DNA of 6,099 bases. Origin: Micrococcales bacterium. GTDB taxonomy: Bacteria > Actinomycetota > Actinomycetes > Actinomycetales > Dermatophilaceae. This document shows, piece by piece, positions 1 to 5,605 of the stretch. Location of the stretch: NCBI GenBank assembly GCA_003157445.1, contig PMJN01000313.1, positions 6,065 to 12,163 of the forward strand. The letters are read 5' to 3'. Made by a program: the position numbers and the translations under genes. Within the stretch, counting starts at the first letter, position 1. Every line of letters starts with the position of its first letter. A model generated the notes under the pieces. That model was not told where the DNA came from, made no database searches, and saw only the letters and a program-made list of their open reading frames with translations.

Positions 1-216
1 AGACTCAACTCCTGGTCGGGTCTGTTCCTAGGGCGACCGGGCCTCTCAGGGCCGCCGTGGTACACAACCTGGAGCAGGCGAGCGGCTCGGGAGTCAGTCG
101 AAAGGCTGGCCCGGCTCGAACCCACAGTGCTGGCCGGTGGCCACGGCAAGCCCATGACCGGCACCGGAACGGCCGCAGCTGTGAGCGCCTTCGCCAAGCT
201 CACCACCGGCGGATAG
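1..216 (+). CDS. MBL-fold metallohydrolase, C-terminal 71 residues (5' end outside window)
   Basis: Frame 1 is open from the first base to TAG at 214-216, giving 71 residues. The start codon lies upstream of the window. The piece reads GPPWYTTW, then RAARESVERLARLEPTVLAGG followed by HGKPM. This is the usual C-terminal block of metallo-beta-lactamase-fold hydrolases: an amphipathic helix ('ESVxRLAxLEP'), a strand, and a GHG loop whose histidine (codon 142-144) is the last metal-ligand position of the fold. The HxHxDH motif would lie outside the window. Family members hydrolyse thioesters, lactones or phosphoesters, and the substrate cannot be inferred from this tail. The fragment has no internal stop or frameshift, but whether the upstream gene is intact is unknown. 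The ORF on 57-308 in another frame is its shadow. Confidence 0.72.
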   Translation, partial: RLNSWSGLFLGRPGLSGPPWYTTWSRRAARESVERLARLEPTVLAGGHGKPMTGTGTAAAVSAFAKLTTGG

Positions 217-560
217 TGCATTTGCGACCACGAGCCCACCAACGCCGTATGTTCAGGTTCACACCGAAACCTCAGCCCGGGCGATCATCAGCTTTCGGAC
301 GACCGTAAACAGAAACACCCTCAACTGGCTCCGCGTACAGCCTGTGTGCGCCGCTGGGGTCTACTGGCGCGTGTTCGCCGCGGCCTTAGCTACGGTGACA
401 CTGACCGGATCTTCGTTTGGGGATCTTTGTGGCTGCGGGACGACCAAAGCCGGCGGTTGTCGGCGGTCATCTGCTCCACTGTCCGTTTCGTCATCGGGGC
501 TCAGTGGCCCGCACGCACGAAAACAGCCAGCGGTGCTTAATTGGTCTCGGTTGCGGGTCG
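217..560. other. Non-coding or degraded stretch, no supportable gene
   Basis: This 344-base stretch separates the MBL-fold gene end from the MFS remnant. Three short plus-strand ORFs (344-592, 346-540, 417-614) overlap it. None has a convincing ribosome binding site or family motif. One frame reads FVWGSLWLRDDQSRRLSAVI, which faintly resembles an MFS N-terminal region, but it is too short and isolated to call. The best reading is decayed sequence between two genes. Confidence 0.5.
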
Positions 561-577
561 CTAGGCGCCCGAGACCA
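542..577. terminator. 9-bp inverted repeat at the end of the MFS remnant (possible terminator)
   Basis: TGGTCTCGG at 542-550 is the exact reverse complement of CCGAGACCA at 569-577, with 18 bases between. The right arm lies just inside the 3' end of the minus-strand MFS remnant, whose TAG is at 561-563 in the loop. A hairpin here could have ended that transcript. There is no U-tract, as is common for actinobacterial hairpin terminators, so the role is inferred from position only. Confidence 0.3.
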
Positions 578-855
578 GGATCGGGGCGGTGAGCTCTCGG
601 ACCACAGGCGATAGCAGGGCTGCGAGGGTCGCTGCGATGGCGAGCCCGACGCATCCCAAGAGCGCAGCCCGGGGCCGATGGCCGCTGCGATGGGGCCGGC
701 CAGCAGAGCCCAAATGGAGCGAACGCCAGGCTGGCGAAGATGTCGTAGGCGCTGCCCACACGCGACGCACGCTCCGATCACCCGATCACCCGAGATAGCC
801 GAGGAAGAAACACAGCACGGCTAGCGTCAACGAGGTCAGGGTTCCCGTCCCGATT
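561..855 (-). pseudogene. MFS transporter C-terminal remnant, frameshifted
   Basis: Three minus-strand frames join into one recognisable MFS C-terminal region. The first frame gives SERASRVGSAYDIFASLAF (about 777-706). The second gives LLAGPIAAAIG (706-674). The third gives RAALLGCVGLAIAATLAALL and then SPVVRELTAPILVSGA with TAG at 561-563. The order 'SRVxAYD..ASLxxxPxGxxLAGPxAxxxG' followed by a last hydrophobic helix is typical of EntS/multidrug-type MFS exporters. At least two frameshifts are needed, near 706 and near 674. Further upstream (about 855-791) a hydrophobic segment LTLAVLCFFLGYLG ends in TGA and may be the preceding helix. A tandem 8-bp duplication (775-790) lies at that junction. 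The N-terminal two thirds are missing: the MarR gene begins at once. Not functional as it stands; the family call is good, the outer boundary approximate. Confidence 0.6.
775..790. repeat. Tandem 8-bp duplication CGATCACC x2
   Basis: CGATCACC occurs twice head to tail (775-782 and 783-790) inside the MFS remnant. A duplication of 8 bp shifts the frame by two. Removing one copy puts the two hydrophobic pieces on either side into one frame, although a TGA remains between them. It looks like a replication-slippage scar in unselected sequence. Confidence 0.55.
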
Positions 856-915
856 CAGATCCAGATTTGGGACTGCATGCTCTCGGTGGGCCGCCGAAGA
901 GGCGCCATCGCCACT

Positions 916-1461
916 TCATCGGCCCAGTGTGGGAACTGTGCTATCTGCGGGCTGTTCAGGGACCGCGGTCACCTTGTCAATGTTGTCGTCGTAGAGGCGT
1001 TGCAGCAGATCGGCCAGCGTCGCGCGTTCGCGTTTGGTGAGCGAGTGCAGGACGTTGTGCTCGGTCTTGAGATGGTGCGGCAATGTCATCTCCACCAGGT
1101 TCCTGCCTTTCGGGGTGAGGGTGACCAAGGTTCCGCGGCCGTCGGCGTTACTCTTGTGGCGTGTTACGAGGTCGGCGGCGGCCAGTTTGTTTACTCGTTG
1201 CGCGATCGCGCTGGAGGTGACCATCGCTGCATCAGCGAGGTCTTTGGGTGCCAGCGAGTAGGGGTCACCCGAGCGAAGGAGGGTGGCCAGCACATCGAAG
1301 GAGGCCGCGTCGAGTCCGTGGGTAGCGAACGTGCGGGCCAGGCGGACATCGATCACGGCCGCCACGCGGGCTAGACGGCCGATCACCGCCATCGGCGAGA
1401 CGTCGAGGTCTGGGCGTTCTCGCGTCCACTGAGCGAGGATCTGATCAACACCGGTAGCCAT
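916..1461 (-). CDS. MarR-family transcriptional regulator, PecS/HucR type
   Basis: A 181-residue, cytosolic, probably dimeric DNA-binding regulator. The N-terminal helix carries W12 (ILAQWTRERPDLDVSPMAVIG), the extra helix that marks the PecS/HucR subgroup. The winged helix-turn-helix spans about residues 50-117: recognition helix SSAIAQRVNKLAAADLV at 83-99 and a wing with DGRGTLVTLT at 107-116. D56, R89 and R101 have the same spacing (33 and 12) as the urate-contacting D73, R106 and R118 I recall for HucR, so urate or a related ligand is plausible; this is inference. The length is slightly above a plain MarR protein because of the N-terminal helix and a C-terminal tail. ATG at 1461 fits the family N-terminus. 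No Shine-Dalgarno sequence is visible, and a candidate -10 would place transcription start at or next to the ATG. It is divergent from the EamA exporter, the classic PecS/PecM layout, which implies autorepression and control of the exporter. Confidence 0.92.
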   Translation of the reverse strand: MATGVDQILAQWTRERPDLDVSPMAVIGRLARVAAVIDVRLARTFATHGLDAASFDVLATLLRSGDPYSLAPKDLADAAMVTSSAIAQRVNKLAAADLVTRHKSNADGRGTLVTLTPKGRNLVEMTLPHHLKTEHNVLHSLTKRERATLADLLQRLYDDNIDKVTAVPEQPADSTVPTLGR

Positions 1462-1468
1462 GTGAACT

Positions 1469-1497
1469 AGGTTACCCGTTTGCTAAGCACTGAGCTA
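1469..1497 (-). promoter_or_regulatory. Candidate promoter of the MarR gene (leaderless)
   Basis: On the minus strand TAACCT (1474-1469) fits the actinobacterial TANNNT -10 pattern. A weak -35, TAGCTC (1497-1492), lies 17 bases upstream. Transcription would begin about 1461-1462, at the ATG, which agrees with the absence of a ribosome binding site. The left operator arm falls in the spacer. The assignment is by eye. Confidence 0.3.
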
Positions 1498-1501
1498 TGT
1501 T
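1472..1501 (+). promoter_or_regulatory. Candidate promoter of the EamA exporter (leaderless)
   Basis: TTACCC at 1472-1477 and TATGTT at 1496-1501 are separated by 18 bases and match the -35 and -10 consensus in three and four positions. The predicted start, about 1508, coincides with the GTG start codon, and no Shine-Dalgarno sequence precedes it. The left operator arm sits in the spacer and the right arm at the start point, so a bound repressor would block it. Confidence 0.35.
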
Positions 1502-1518
1502 AGTTAAGTGCTTAGCAA
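1480..1518. promoter_or_regulatory. MarR operator candidate: perfect 11-bp inverted repeat
   Basis: TTGCTAAGCAC at 1480-1490 is the exact reverse complement of GTGCTTAGCAA at 1508-1518, with a 17-base spacer. Each arm also contains the nearly self-palindromic core TGCTWAGCA, so each arm could bind one MarR dimer. The arm centres (1485 and 1513) are 28 bp apart, not a whole number of helical turns. The site fills the 46-base gap between the two divergent genes. The repeat is seen directly; binding by this MarR protein is inferred from family behaviour. Confidence 0.72.
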
Positions 1519-2413
1519 CAATGTGCGTTCGGTAGCCATAACTGCCCTAGCTCCACTCTCCTGGGGAACGACCTACCTCGTGACCAGCGAACTGCTCCCC
1601 CCGGGCCGACCGCTGCTGGCGGCTGTGCTGCGAGCCCTGCCCGCCGGGCTGCTCCTATTGGCGCTAACCAGAACGCTGCCCCGCGGCGCGTGGTGGTGGA
1701 AGGCCCCCGTACTGGGCGTGCTCAACATCGGGGTGTTCTTCGCTCTGCTCTTCGCCGCCGCCTACCGGCTGCCTGGTGGTGTAGCCGCCACGATCGGCGC
1801 CGTGCAGCCCCTCATCGTCGCCGTGCTCGCCAGCAGACTAGTCGGCGAGGCACTCACGCTCCGACGGGTCCTCGCCGGGGTACTGGGCATGACAGGTGTC
1901 GCGTTGCTGGTGCTTCAGGCGACGGGACGACTCGACGTGATCGGTATTGGCGCAGCACTTGGCGGAGCAGCGGCTATGGCGGCGGGCACCGTGCTCAGCA
2001 AACGCTGGGGACAACCGGCATCCGCCCTCGCAGTGACTTCCTGGCAACTGGTCAGCGGAGGCGTGCTCCTCATCCCGGTGCTGCTGAGCGTGGAGGGCTT
2101 GCCCACTCAACCATTGAGTTCGCGCAATGTGGCGGGATTCGCCTACCTCGCCCTGATCGGGACCGCCCTGGCCTACACGCTCTGGTTCCGCGGAATCCAA
2201 CTTCTCCCGGTCGGTTCGGTCGCCTTCCTCGGCCTGCTCAGTCCCGTTGTGGCTGTCCTTGCGGGCTGGGTCTTCCTGGCGCAGGCCCTTTCCTGGGGGC
2301 AGATTCTCGGTACTGCGACCATCCTGATCTCGCTGACGTGTGTCTTCACGTCACCCAGGCCGCGCAGCACGGACGCTGAGACCCGGGAATTCGCGCAAAC
2401 ACACAGCGCGTAA
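1508..2413 (+). CDS. EamA/DMT-superfamily exporter, PecM type
   Basis: A 301-residue inner-membrane transporter of the drug/metabolite transporter superfamily. Ten hydrophobic segments are visible as two EamA repeats (about residues 10-135 and 150-283). The first opens with SWGTTYLVTSELLPPGRP and includes YRLPGGVAATIGAVQPLIVA; the second includes GTALAYTLWFRGIQLLP and SVAFLGLLSPVVAVLAGW. These are hallmark stretches of this family and the length is normal. It is divergent from a PecS/HucR-type MarR regulator, the arrangement known from pecS/pecM, where PecM exports a pigment or metabolite; the substrate here is unknown. GTG at 1508 is in the right operator arm and is probably leaderless. GTG at 1523, giving MRSVAITALAPLSWGT, is an alternative that leaves the operator outside the coding region. 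The last 20 or so residues are polar and cytosolic. No frameshift or stop is seen. Confidence 0.9.
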   Translation: MLSNNVRSVAITALAPLSWGTTYLVTSELLPPGRPLLAAVLRALPAGLLLLALTRTLPRGAWWWKAPVLGVLNIGVFFALLFAAAYRLPGGVAATIGAVQPLIVAVLASRLVGEALTLRRVLAGVLGMTGVALLVLQATGRLDVIGIGAALGGAAAMAAGTVLSKRWGQPASALAVTSWQLVSGGVLLIPVLLSVEGLPTQPLSSRNVAGFAYLALIGTALAYTLWFRGIQLLPVGSVAFLGLLSPVVAVLAGWVFLAQALSWGQILGTATILISLTCVFTSPRPRSTDAETREFAQTHSA

Positions 2414-2827
2414 CGCAACAGCAATCCACGTCGGACACAACGTCTCGGCTGGCTCGGGCTGACCCGGCAGTCGATCCCGCCACGGAACGACGAAATCATG
2501 TTTGTGCCAGGTCGGCCCAACCTCCACGCGTGCCCTTTGTCCGTTCGACTATCGGGACTGTGGAGTAGGGGAAGATGACCACTCATGGCCGATGTGGGCG
2601 CGAAGCTTCTAGCCGACTCTTACAGGCGCTCGTGTTGATCGCATTATCAGATCACCTGTATGCGCCAGATACTCAGAAGATCCTCATGGCCTGTCGCTGC
2701 CGCCTGAACACTGGCACTGGCGCCCTAGAACCAAAGCGGCATAGAGGGTCAATTCTCGATCGGCGTTGACATGGCCAGCGGTACTGGCAAGCACGGCAGT
2801 CGCGTCGACGGCCTTTGTGTGGAGTGA
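2414..2827. other. Intergenic stretch without a recognised gene
   Basis: This 414-base stretch lies between the EamA gene and the YdcF pseudogene. Just after the EamA stop, CGGG-CTGA-CCCG with an imperfect extension (about 2449-2470) could form a small hairpin terminator. A 64-codon ORF at 2575-2769 has AGGGG before its ATG, but its product matches nothing I know. Minus-strand ORFs at 2673-2937 are also unrecognised. A TTGACA at 2766-2771 has no -10 partner at the usual distance. Confidence 0.45.
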
Positions 2828-3335
2828 ATGGGCCACCTGGCGCGGTTGACGCGAGGCGATCCCCGCTGAGCGACTCGATCCACACCACACCGAGCCGGAT
2901 GAAACTGTTCTCGTCCTCGGTTACAGGTCAAGCCCACGCGGACGGCTGAGTCTGATGCAGCGATGGCGCACTCGCATCGTTGTGCGCTCCACGGACGTGT
3001 CTGCGGCGCGGTTCGTATTCACGGGCGCTCCAACGCGAGGCGGTGCCTCGGAAGCCTCCCTCATGGCCGTCTACGCAGTAAATGCACTCGGTGCCCCCAG
3101 CGAGAATGTCGTGCTCGAATAGTGCGCACGAACGACCTGGGCGAACATCGCATACGCGATCCCGCTCATCGAGCAGGCCGTCGATAAAGATCACGTCCAA
3201 CACTCCCATGCCCGCAGAGCCCGCAAGTACCTCGCGAAGCAGTCACCACTGCTGGCAGCCCGTCTCCATCGTGCCCGCGATTACGTTCCCGGCGAACTCG
3301 TGCTGGTGAAGCTCCTACTGGCGCTCTATGAGTAG
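2828..3335 (+). pseudogene. YdcF/DUF218-family protein, inactivated (one nonsense codon, three frameshift points)
   Basis: The ancestral start is probably ATG 2828, with GGAG at 2821-2824. It reads MGHLARLTRGDP, then loses frame near 2862. The main frame continues AERLDPHHTEPDETVLVLGY, RGRLSLMQRWRTRIVVRSTD, FVFTGAPTRGGASEASLMAV, YAVNALGAPSENVVLE, then TAG at 3120-3122. It resumes with ARTTWANIAYAIPLIEQ, shifts to IKITSNT (3184-3204), returns to HARRARKYL and RARDYVPGELVLVKLLLALYE, and ends at TAG 3333-3335. The order (V..LGY start, GGxSEAxxM, ARTTWxN, IKIxSNTxHARRAR) is that of YdcF/SanA/ElyC-like envelope proteins, thought to act in cell-envelope metabolism. The two frameshifts around IKITSNT nearly compensate. 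All domains are present, so the loss looks recent. Expression as a full protein would need several recoding events, so pseudogene is the simplest reading. Confidence 0.75.
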
Positions 3336-3424
3336 CGCAGGTCGCCGCGTGCGCGACGCGGATAGCTCCCAACGTTCTCGTCTCATCGTCGGACGCCGAT
3401 GCTCTGCCGGTGATCATTACATCT

Positions 3425-3459
3425 GGCCGAGCGTCGTCGAAACTGTCGGCCGAGCGTCG
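3425..3459. repeat. 12-bp direct repeat GGCCGAGCGTCG x2
   Basis: GGCCGAGCGTCG occurs at 3425-3436 and again at 3448-3459, 11 bases apart, in the gene-free stretch 3336-3585. Its spacing of 23 bp start to start is not an obvious helical multiple. No function is evident. No gene was recognised in the rest of 3336-3585. Confidence 0.4.
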
Positions 3460-3546
3460 CATGATGTTCCGTTTATGGGCTCCGCACGGTCGACAAGATA
3501 CGACCGATCATGTCTCGGTTCGAGCGGTCTGGCCGATGTGCACACA

Positions 3547-3562
3547 GCCTCGCCCGCGAGGC
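3547..3562 (-). terminator. Hairpin downstream of the VOC gene
   Basis: GCCTCG (3547-3552), the loop CCCG, and CGAGGC (3557-3562) form a perfect six-pair GC hairpin. It lies 23 bases beyond the VOC stop codon on the minus strand. No U-tract follows. Position suggests a terminator for the VOC transcript. Confidence 0.35.
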
Positions 3563-3585
3563 GAATGGTTGCGTCGGGAGCGTGG

Positions 3586-3945
3586 TCAAGCTTGTTGGAA
3601 CTCGAGGCGGTTTCCAAACGGGTCGAACGTGTGGAACCGGAGCACGCCTTGTATCTCGTTATCCGAGCGCGTCGTCTCGTGCCCCGCCAGTCGTACCGTT
3701 CGTTCAACAACATCGAGGTCCTGCACGATGAACGCCGGGTGTGCCTTACGTGCGGGGCGAAAATCCGCTTCGACGCCAAGGTGAAGAACGGCAGCACCAG
3801 CCGTGAACCAGCATCCACCACGTGCCGCGAGCCTTGCGGGCTTGGGCAACTCGATCATCCCGAGCAATCCGCCGTAATAGTCGCGGGCGACCGACTCCGC
3901 GCCACTCGGAATCGCAACCTGGACGTGGTCGTAGCCAACGATCAT
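3586..3945 (-). CDS. VOC-family protein (glyoxalase/bleomycin-resistance fold)
   Basis: A 119-residue, cytosolic, single-module VOC protein made of two paired beta-alpha-beta-beta-beta units. The first unit (about residues 3-57) carries GYDHVQVAIP, YYGGLLGMIELPKP, GGCWF and LHLG. The second (about 69-118) carries AHPAFIVQDLD and FHTFDPFGNRLEFQ. H7, H55, H69 and E115 sit at the usual metal or active-site strand positions; which metal binds, if any, cannot be read. 'DPFGNRLEF' is a signature of the group. The function could be dioxygenase, glyoxalase-like or antibiotic-binding. I chose ATG 3945 over ATG 3966 because AAGGAG ends five bases before it and family members begin near 'xxDHVQV'. It is divergent from the methyltransferase. 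The longer opposite-strand ORF at 3328-4197 is antisense to it and has no family features. Confidence 0.88.
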   Translation of the reverse strand: MIVGYDHVQVAIPSGAESVARDYYGGLLGMIELPKPARLAARGGCWFTAGAAVLHLGVEADFRPARKAHPAFIVQDLDVVERTVRLAGHETTRSDNEIQGVLRFHTFDPFGNRLEFQQA

Positions 3946-3950
3946 GACTT

Positions 3951-3956
3951 CTCCTT
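3951..3956 (-). promoter_or_regulatory. Ribosome binding site deciding the VOC start
   Basis: On the minus strand AAGGAG lies five bases before ATG 3945. It makes that codon, not the in-frame ATG at 3966, the likely start. Confidence 0.7.
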
Positions 3957-3972
3957 GATTCACCATGGAGTC

Positions 3973-4002
3973 ATTGTGGACGCGCCAGCGTCGCGCTGCG
4001 AA
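3973..4002 (-). promoter_or_regulatory. Candidate promoter of the VOC gene
   Basis: On the minus strand TTCGCA (4002-3997) and CACAAT (3978-3973) are 18 bases apart, each matching the consensus at four of six positions. Transcription would begin near 3966, leaving a leader of about 20 bases that holds the AAGGAG site. Confidence 0.3.
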
Positions 4003-4028
4003 CGCACTCTCCTGCTTGATGAGCGCGC

Positions 4029-4058
4029 TTCACCGTCCGAGGTTCGTCTCGATATCGT
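4029..4058 (+). promoter_or_regulatory. Candidate promoter of the methyltransferase gene
   Basis: TTCACC (4029-4034) and TATCGT (4053-4058) are 18 bases apart. Each matches the consensus at four of six positions. The predicted start, about 4065, is almost at the ATG (4067), so the message may be nearly leaderless. That fits the poor ribosome binding site. Confidence 0.3.
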
Positions 4059-4066
4059 GACGGGAC

Positions 4067-4678
4067 ATGGTGGCCAACCGGCACGACGACTCCGTGGACA
4101 TCACGCTGCGCTCCTACGAAACGGCGCCGCAGCGCTACGCCGATCAGAGCGCCGCGCCCAGTCTCGCTCTGTGTGCCTTCCTGGATCTCCTAGCTGACAC
4201 CGTCGGATTCGGTCGCGTACTAGAGGTCGGCAGCGGCCCAGGCATGGACGCGGCGTACCTCGAAGCCCGCGGGCTTGACGTGTCACGCACCGATGCGACG
4301 CCGGCGTTCGTCGAGATGATGCGCGCGGCTGGCCACAAGGCCCGTCTGCTCGACATACGCACCGCCGACTTGGGCGGCCCCTGGGACGCCGTACTCGCCC
4401 AAGCAGTGTTGCTGCACCTAGATCGCGCGCAGTTCGCCGATGCACTCCAACGAATCCGCCAGGCGGTGATGGACGGAGGTGTCCTGGCCTTCACCGTCAA
4501 GGAGGGCGACGGCGACGCCTGGAGCGAGGCCAAACTGGATCTGCCCCGCCATTTCACCTACTGGCGCGAACGTTCACTACATGACGTGCTCGCACAGACC
4601 CGCTGGGCCGCGATGTGTATCGACCACATCGCCGGTCACCTCGAGCCGTGGCTCTTCGTCATGGCCCGAACAGATTGA
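4067..4678 (+). CDS. Class I SAM-dependent methyltransferase
   Basis: A 203-residue, cytosolic Rossmann-fold methyltransferase of the Methyltransf_11/25 kind. Motif I is VLEVGSGPG at residues 51-59. The acidic residue ending strand 2 is D76 (RTDATPAFVEMMR). The segment PWDAVLAQAVLLHL at 105-118 is the strand-4 region that closes the cofactor site, and GGVLAFTVKEGDGD is strand 5. The C-terminal FTYWRE...EPWLFVMAR is common in free-standing small-molecule methyltransferases. The length is normal and the gene intact. The N-terminal SYETAPQRYADQS is the usual lid helix. The substrate is unknown. ATG 4067 has only GGG close by; the next codon, GTG 4070, is a possible alternative. It is divergent from the VOC gene with 121 bases between. 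Repeat copy 1 begins seven bases past its stop. Confidence 0.92.
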   Translation: MVANRHDDSVDITLRSYETAPQRYADQSAAPSLALCAFLDLLADTVGFGRVLEVGSGPGMDAAYLEARGLDVSRTDATPAFVEMMRAAGHKARLLDIRTADLGGPWDAVLAQAVLLHLDRAQFADALQRIRQAVMDGGVLAFTVKEGDGDAWSEAKLDLPRHFTYWRERSLHDVLAQTRWAAMCIDHIAGHLEPWLFVMARTD

Positions 4679-4684
4679 ACGTCG

Positions 4685-4820
4685 GGTGTCGAACACGGCG
4701 ACAGCACTGGACGGATCACCGTCGAGAGTGTCCAACCCGGTTTCCAGTCCCCCGGCCAGGACGGCGGACGCGTCCGAGAGGAAGGAGGACTGCCGGCATG
4801 TGCGCACCCTGCGTGTCCTG
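4685..4820 (-). repeat. Dispersed repeat, copy 1 (shortened)
   Basis: This copy matches copy 3 from GGTGTCG (4685-4691) through the shared core CACCGTCGAG (4717-4726) and CCCCCGGCCAGGAC, then GGACTGCCGGCA. It lacks about 11 bases in the middle relative to copies 2 and 3. The deletion breaks the minus-strand frame but keeps DTLDGDPS readable. The start is seven bases after the methyltransferase stop. The strand is given as minus by analogy with the ORF that contains copy 3. Confidence 0.65.
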
Positions 4821-4827
4821 CGGTTGG

Positions 4828-4979
4828 GGCGTCGGACAGGGCGACAGCTCCAGACGGGTCGCCGTCGAGGGTGTCCGACCCGACGTCCGCCCTGTCGGAC
4901 AAGACGGCGTGCCGGTCCGACAGGGTGTCAGACAGGGCGAGGACTGCCGGCACCTGCACACCCTGGTGACCGGTCCCCC
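4828..4979 (-). repeat. Dispersed repeat, copy 2
   Basis: It follows copy 1 almost directly and has the same orientation. It shares with copy 3 the stretches GTCGAGGGTGTCCGACCC and GGCGAGGACTGCCGGCACC, and the end GACCGGTCCCCC. Over a gap-free 132-base core (44 minus-strand codons) copies 2 and 3 differ at about two dozen positions. On the minus strand it reads QVPAVLALSDTLSD and then GSDTLDGDPSGAVALSD before running into copy 1 in a different frame. Confidence 0.72.
4890..4925. repeat. Inverted repeat inside repeat copy 2
   Basis: CCCTGTCGGAC (4890-4900) is the exact reverse complement of GTCCGACAGGG (4915-4925), with a 14-base loop. Further half-matches to the same motif lie at 4831-4841 (GTCGGACAGGG) and about 4927-4937 (GTCAGACAGGG). 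Confidence 0.6.
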
Positions 4980-5064
4980 CTCCTGCTCACCACCACCCCC
5001 ACTACCGACGGAGGGACTGGCGGAGCCAACATCATCATCGCCCCCTCCGCCGCGGACGCAAGCG

Positions 5065-5106
5065 GCGTCCCCTCCTTCGTAGCTGCGGCCAGGTAGGAGG
5101 GGACGC
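5065..5106. terminator. 12-bp hairpin between convergent genes, likely bidirectional terminator
   Basis: GCGTCCCCTCCT (5065-5076) pairs perfectly with AGGAGGGGACGC (5095-5106) around an 18-base loop. It lies between the methyltransferase, with the repeats behind it, and the convergent secreted-protein gene. That is where a two-way terminator is expected. A competing six-pair stem, CGCCGC (5048-5053) with GCGGCG (5062-5067), overlaps its left arm. The rest of 4980-5217 holds a C-rich tract (4975-5005) and no gene. Confidence 0.55.
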
Positions 5107-5217
5107 TCAACGTCATTTGCGCTGCCCGACTGGGCCAGGCGAGATCATCCCGGACTTCGAGGCGAGTACGGCCTCAAGACACCGGCACAGCCGACAGCGC
5201 GTGTTGCGAGCAAGTTC

Positions 5218-5568
5218 CTACCTGCACGCCCTGGCATAGGAGATTAGTTTGCCCCCGTTGCTAACGGACGCCTCGAACCAGTAGACCGTTCGACCCCAAG
5301 CCCACACAACGCCGGTTCCTGATGGGGAGTAGGTCCCGGTGAGAACTGGTCCAGTTGGGTAACTGACCAAAGCGTCGACGCTAATTGGGCCGGAGGCCCG
5401 ATACGAGATTCCTGCTTGCTGGTCGGGACCACAACTCCACGGTCCGTAGATCGGCCCGTAATTAGTTGTGCCCCCTGCCGCTTCGGCAGTGCTCGCAGCG
5501 CCTAAAGCGCCCCCTAGACCAAGGAGTGCAGCAACTACCGCGGTAAACGCTTGTCTTCGGAGCTTCAT
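5218..5568 (-). CDS. Small secreted protein with Sec signal peptide and two cysteines
   Basis: A 116-residue precursor that I do not recognise as a named family. The N-terminus is a textbook Sec signal: MKLRRQ, the hydrophobic core FTAVVAALLGLGGALGA, then ASTAEA and likely cleavage after A30. The mature part, about 86 residues, starts AGGTTNYGPIYGPW. It contains only two cysteines, C46 and C115, next to both ends, so a single disulfide closing a small beta-rich domain is likely. Aromatic and glycine content (GPIYGPWSCG, VVWAWGRTVYWFEA) resembles small exported actinobacterial proteins of unknown role. ATG 5568 is preferred over GTG 5583 because AGGTGGAG precedes it at good spacing and the signal then begins with the usual MKLRR. 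A good -35 lies upstream. It is bracketed by repeat copies 2 and 3. No disruption is seen. Confidence 0.78.
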   Translation of the reverse strand: MKLRRQAFTAVVAALLGLGGALGAASTAEAAGGTTNYGPIYGPWSCGPDQQAGISYRASGPISVDALVSYPTGPVLTGTYSPSGTGVVWAWGRTVYWFEASVSNGGKLISYARACR

Positions 5569-5605
5569 CGTCTCCACCTTCACGCTTGATTGTCAGAGGA
5601 CTGGC

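Noticed and set aside
877..1374. Plus-strand ORF of 165 codons
   Set aside because: It is a shadow of the MarR gene on the opposite strand, with no motif of its own.
2575..2769. 64-codon ORF preceded by AGGGG
   Set aside because: The spacing to ATG is short, the product is unrecognised, and the codon choice shows no bias toward G/C at position three comparable to the real genes.
2766..2771. Perfect TTGACA, considered as a -35 for the YdcF pseudogene
   Set aside because: The bases 17-18 positions downstream (CAAGCA or AAGCAC) do not resemble a -10.
3166..3462. Minus-strand ORF of 98 codons
   Set aside because: It lies mostly antisense to the YdcF pseudogene, whose motifs are clear, and shows no recognisable domain.
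3328..4197. Plus-strand ORF of 289 codons, one of the longest open frames
   Set aside because: It is antisense to the VOC gene and overlaps the methyltransferase start in another frame. It has no family motif, and the VOC and methyltransferase proteins carry clear signatures.
4636..4959. Minus-strand ORF through repeat copies 2 and 1 as a gene
   Set aside because: Only the first 44 codons match copy 3. It then enters copy 1 out of frame and runs into the methyltransferase antisense. A truncated remnant is more likely.
4479..5096. Plus-strand ORF of 205 codons across the methyltransferase end and repeat copies 1 and 2
   Set aside because: Its first third is a shadow of the methyltransferase and the rest follows the repeats in changing frames, ending in low-complexity proline/serine-rich sequence.
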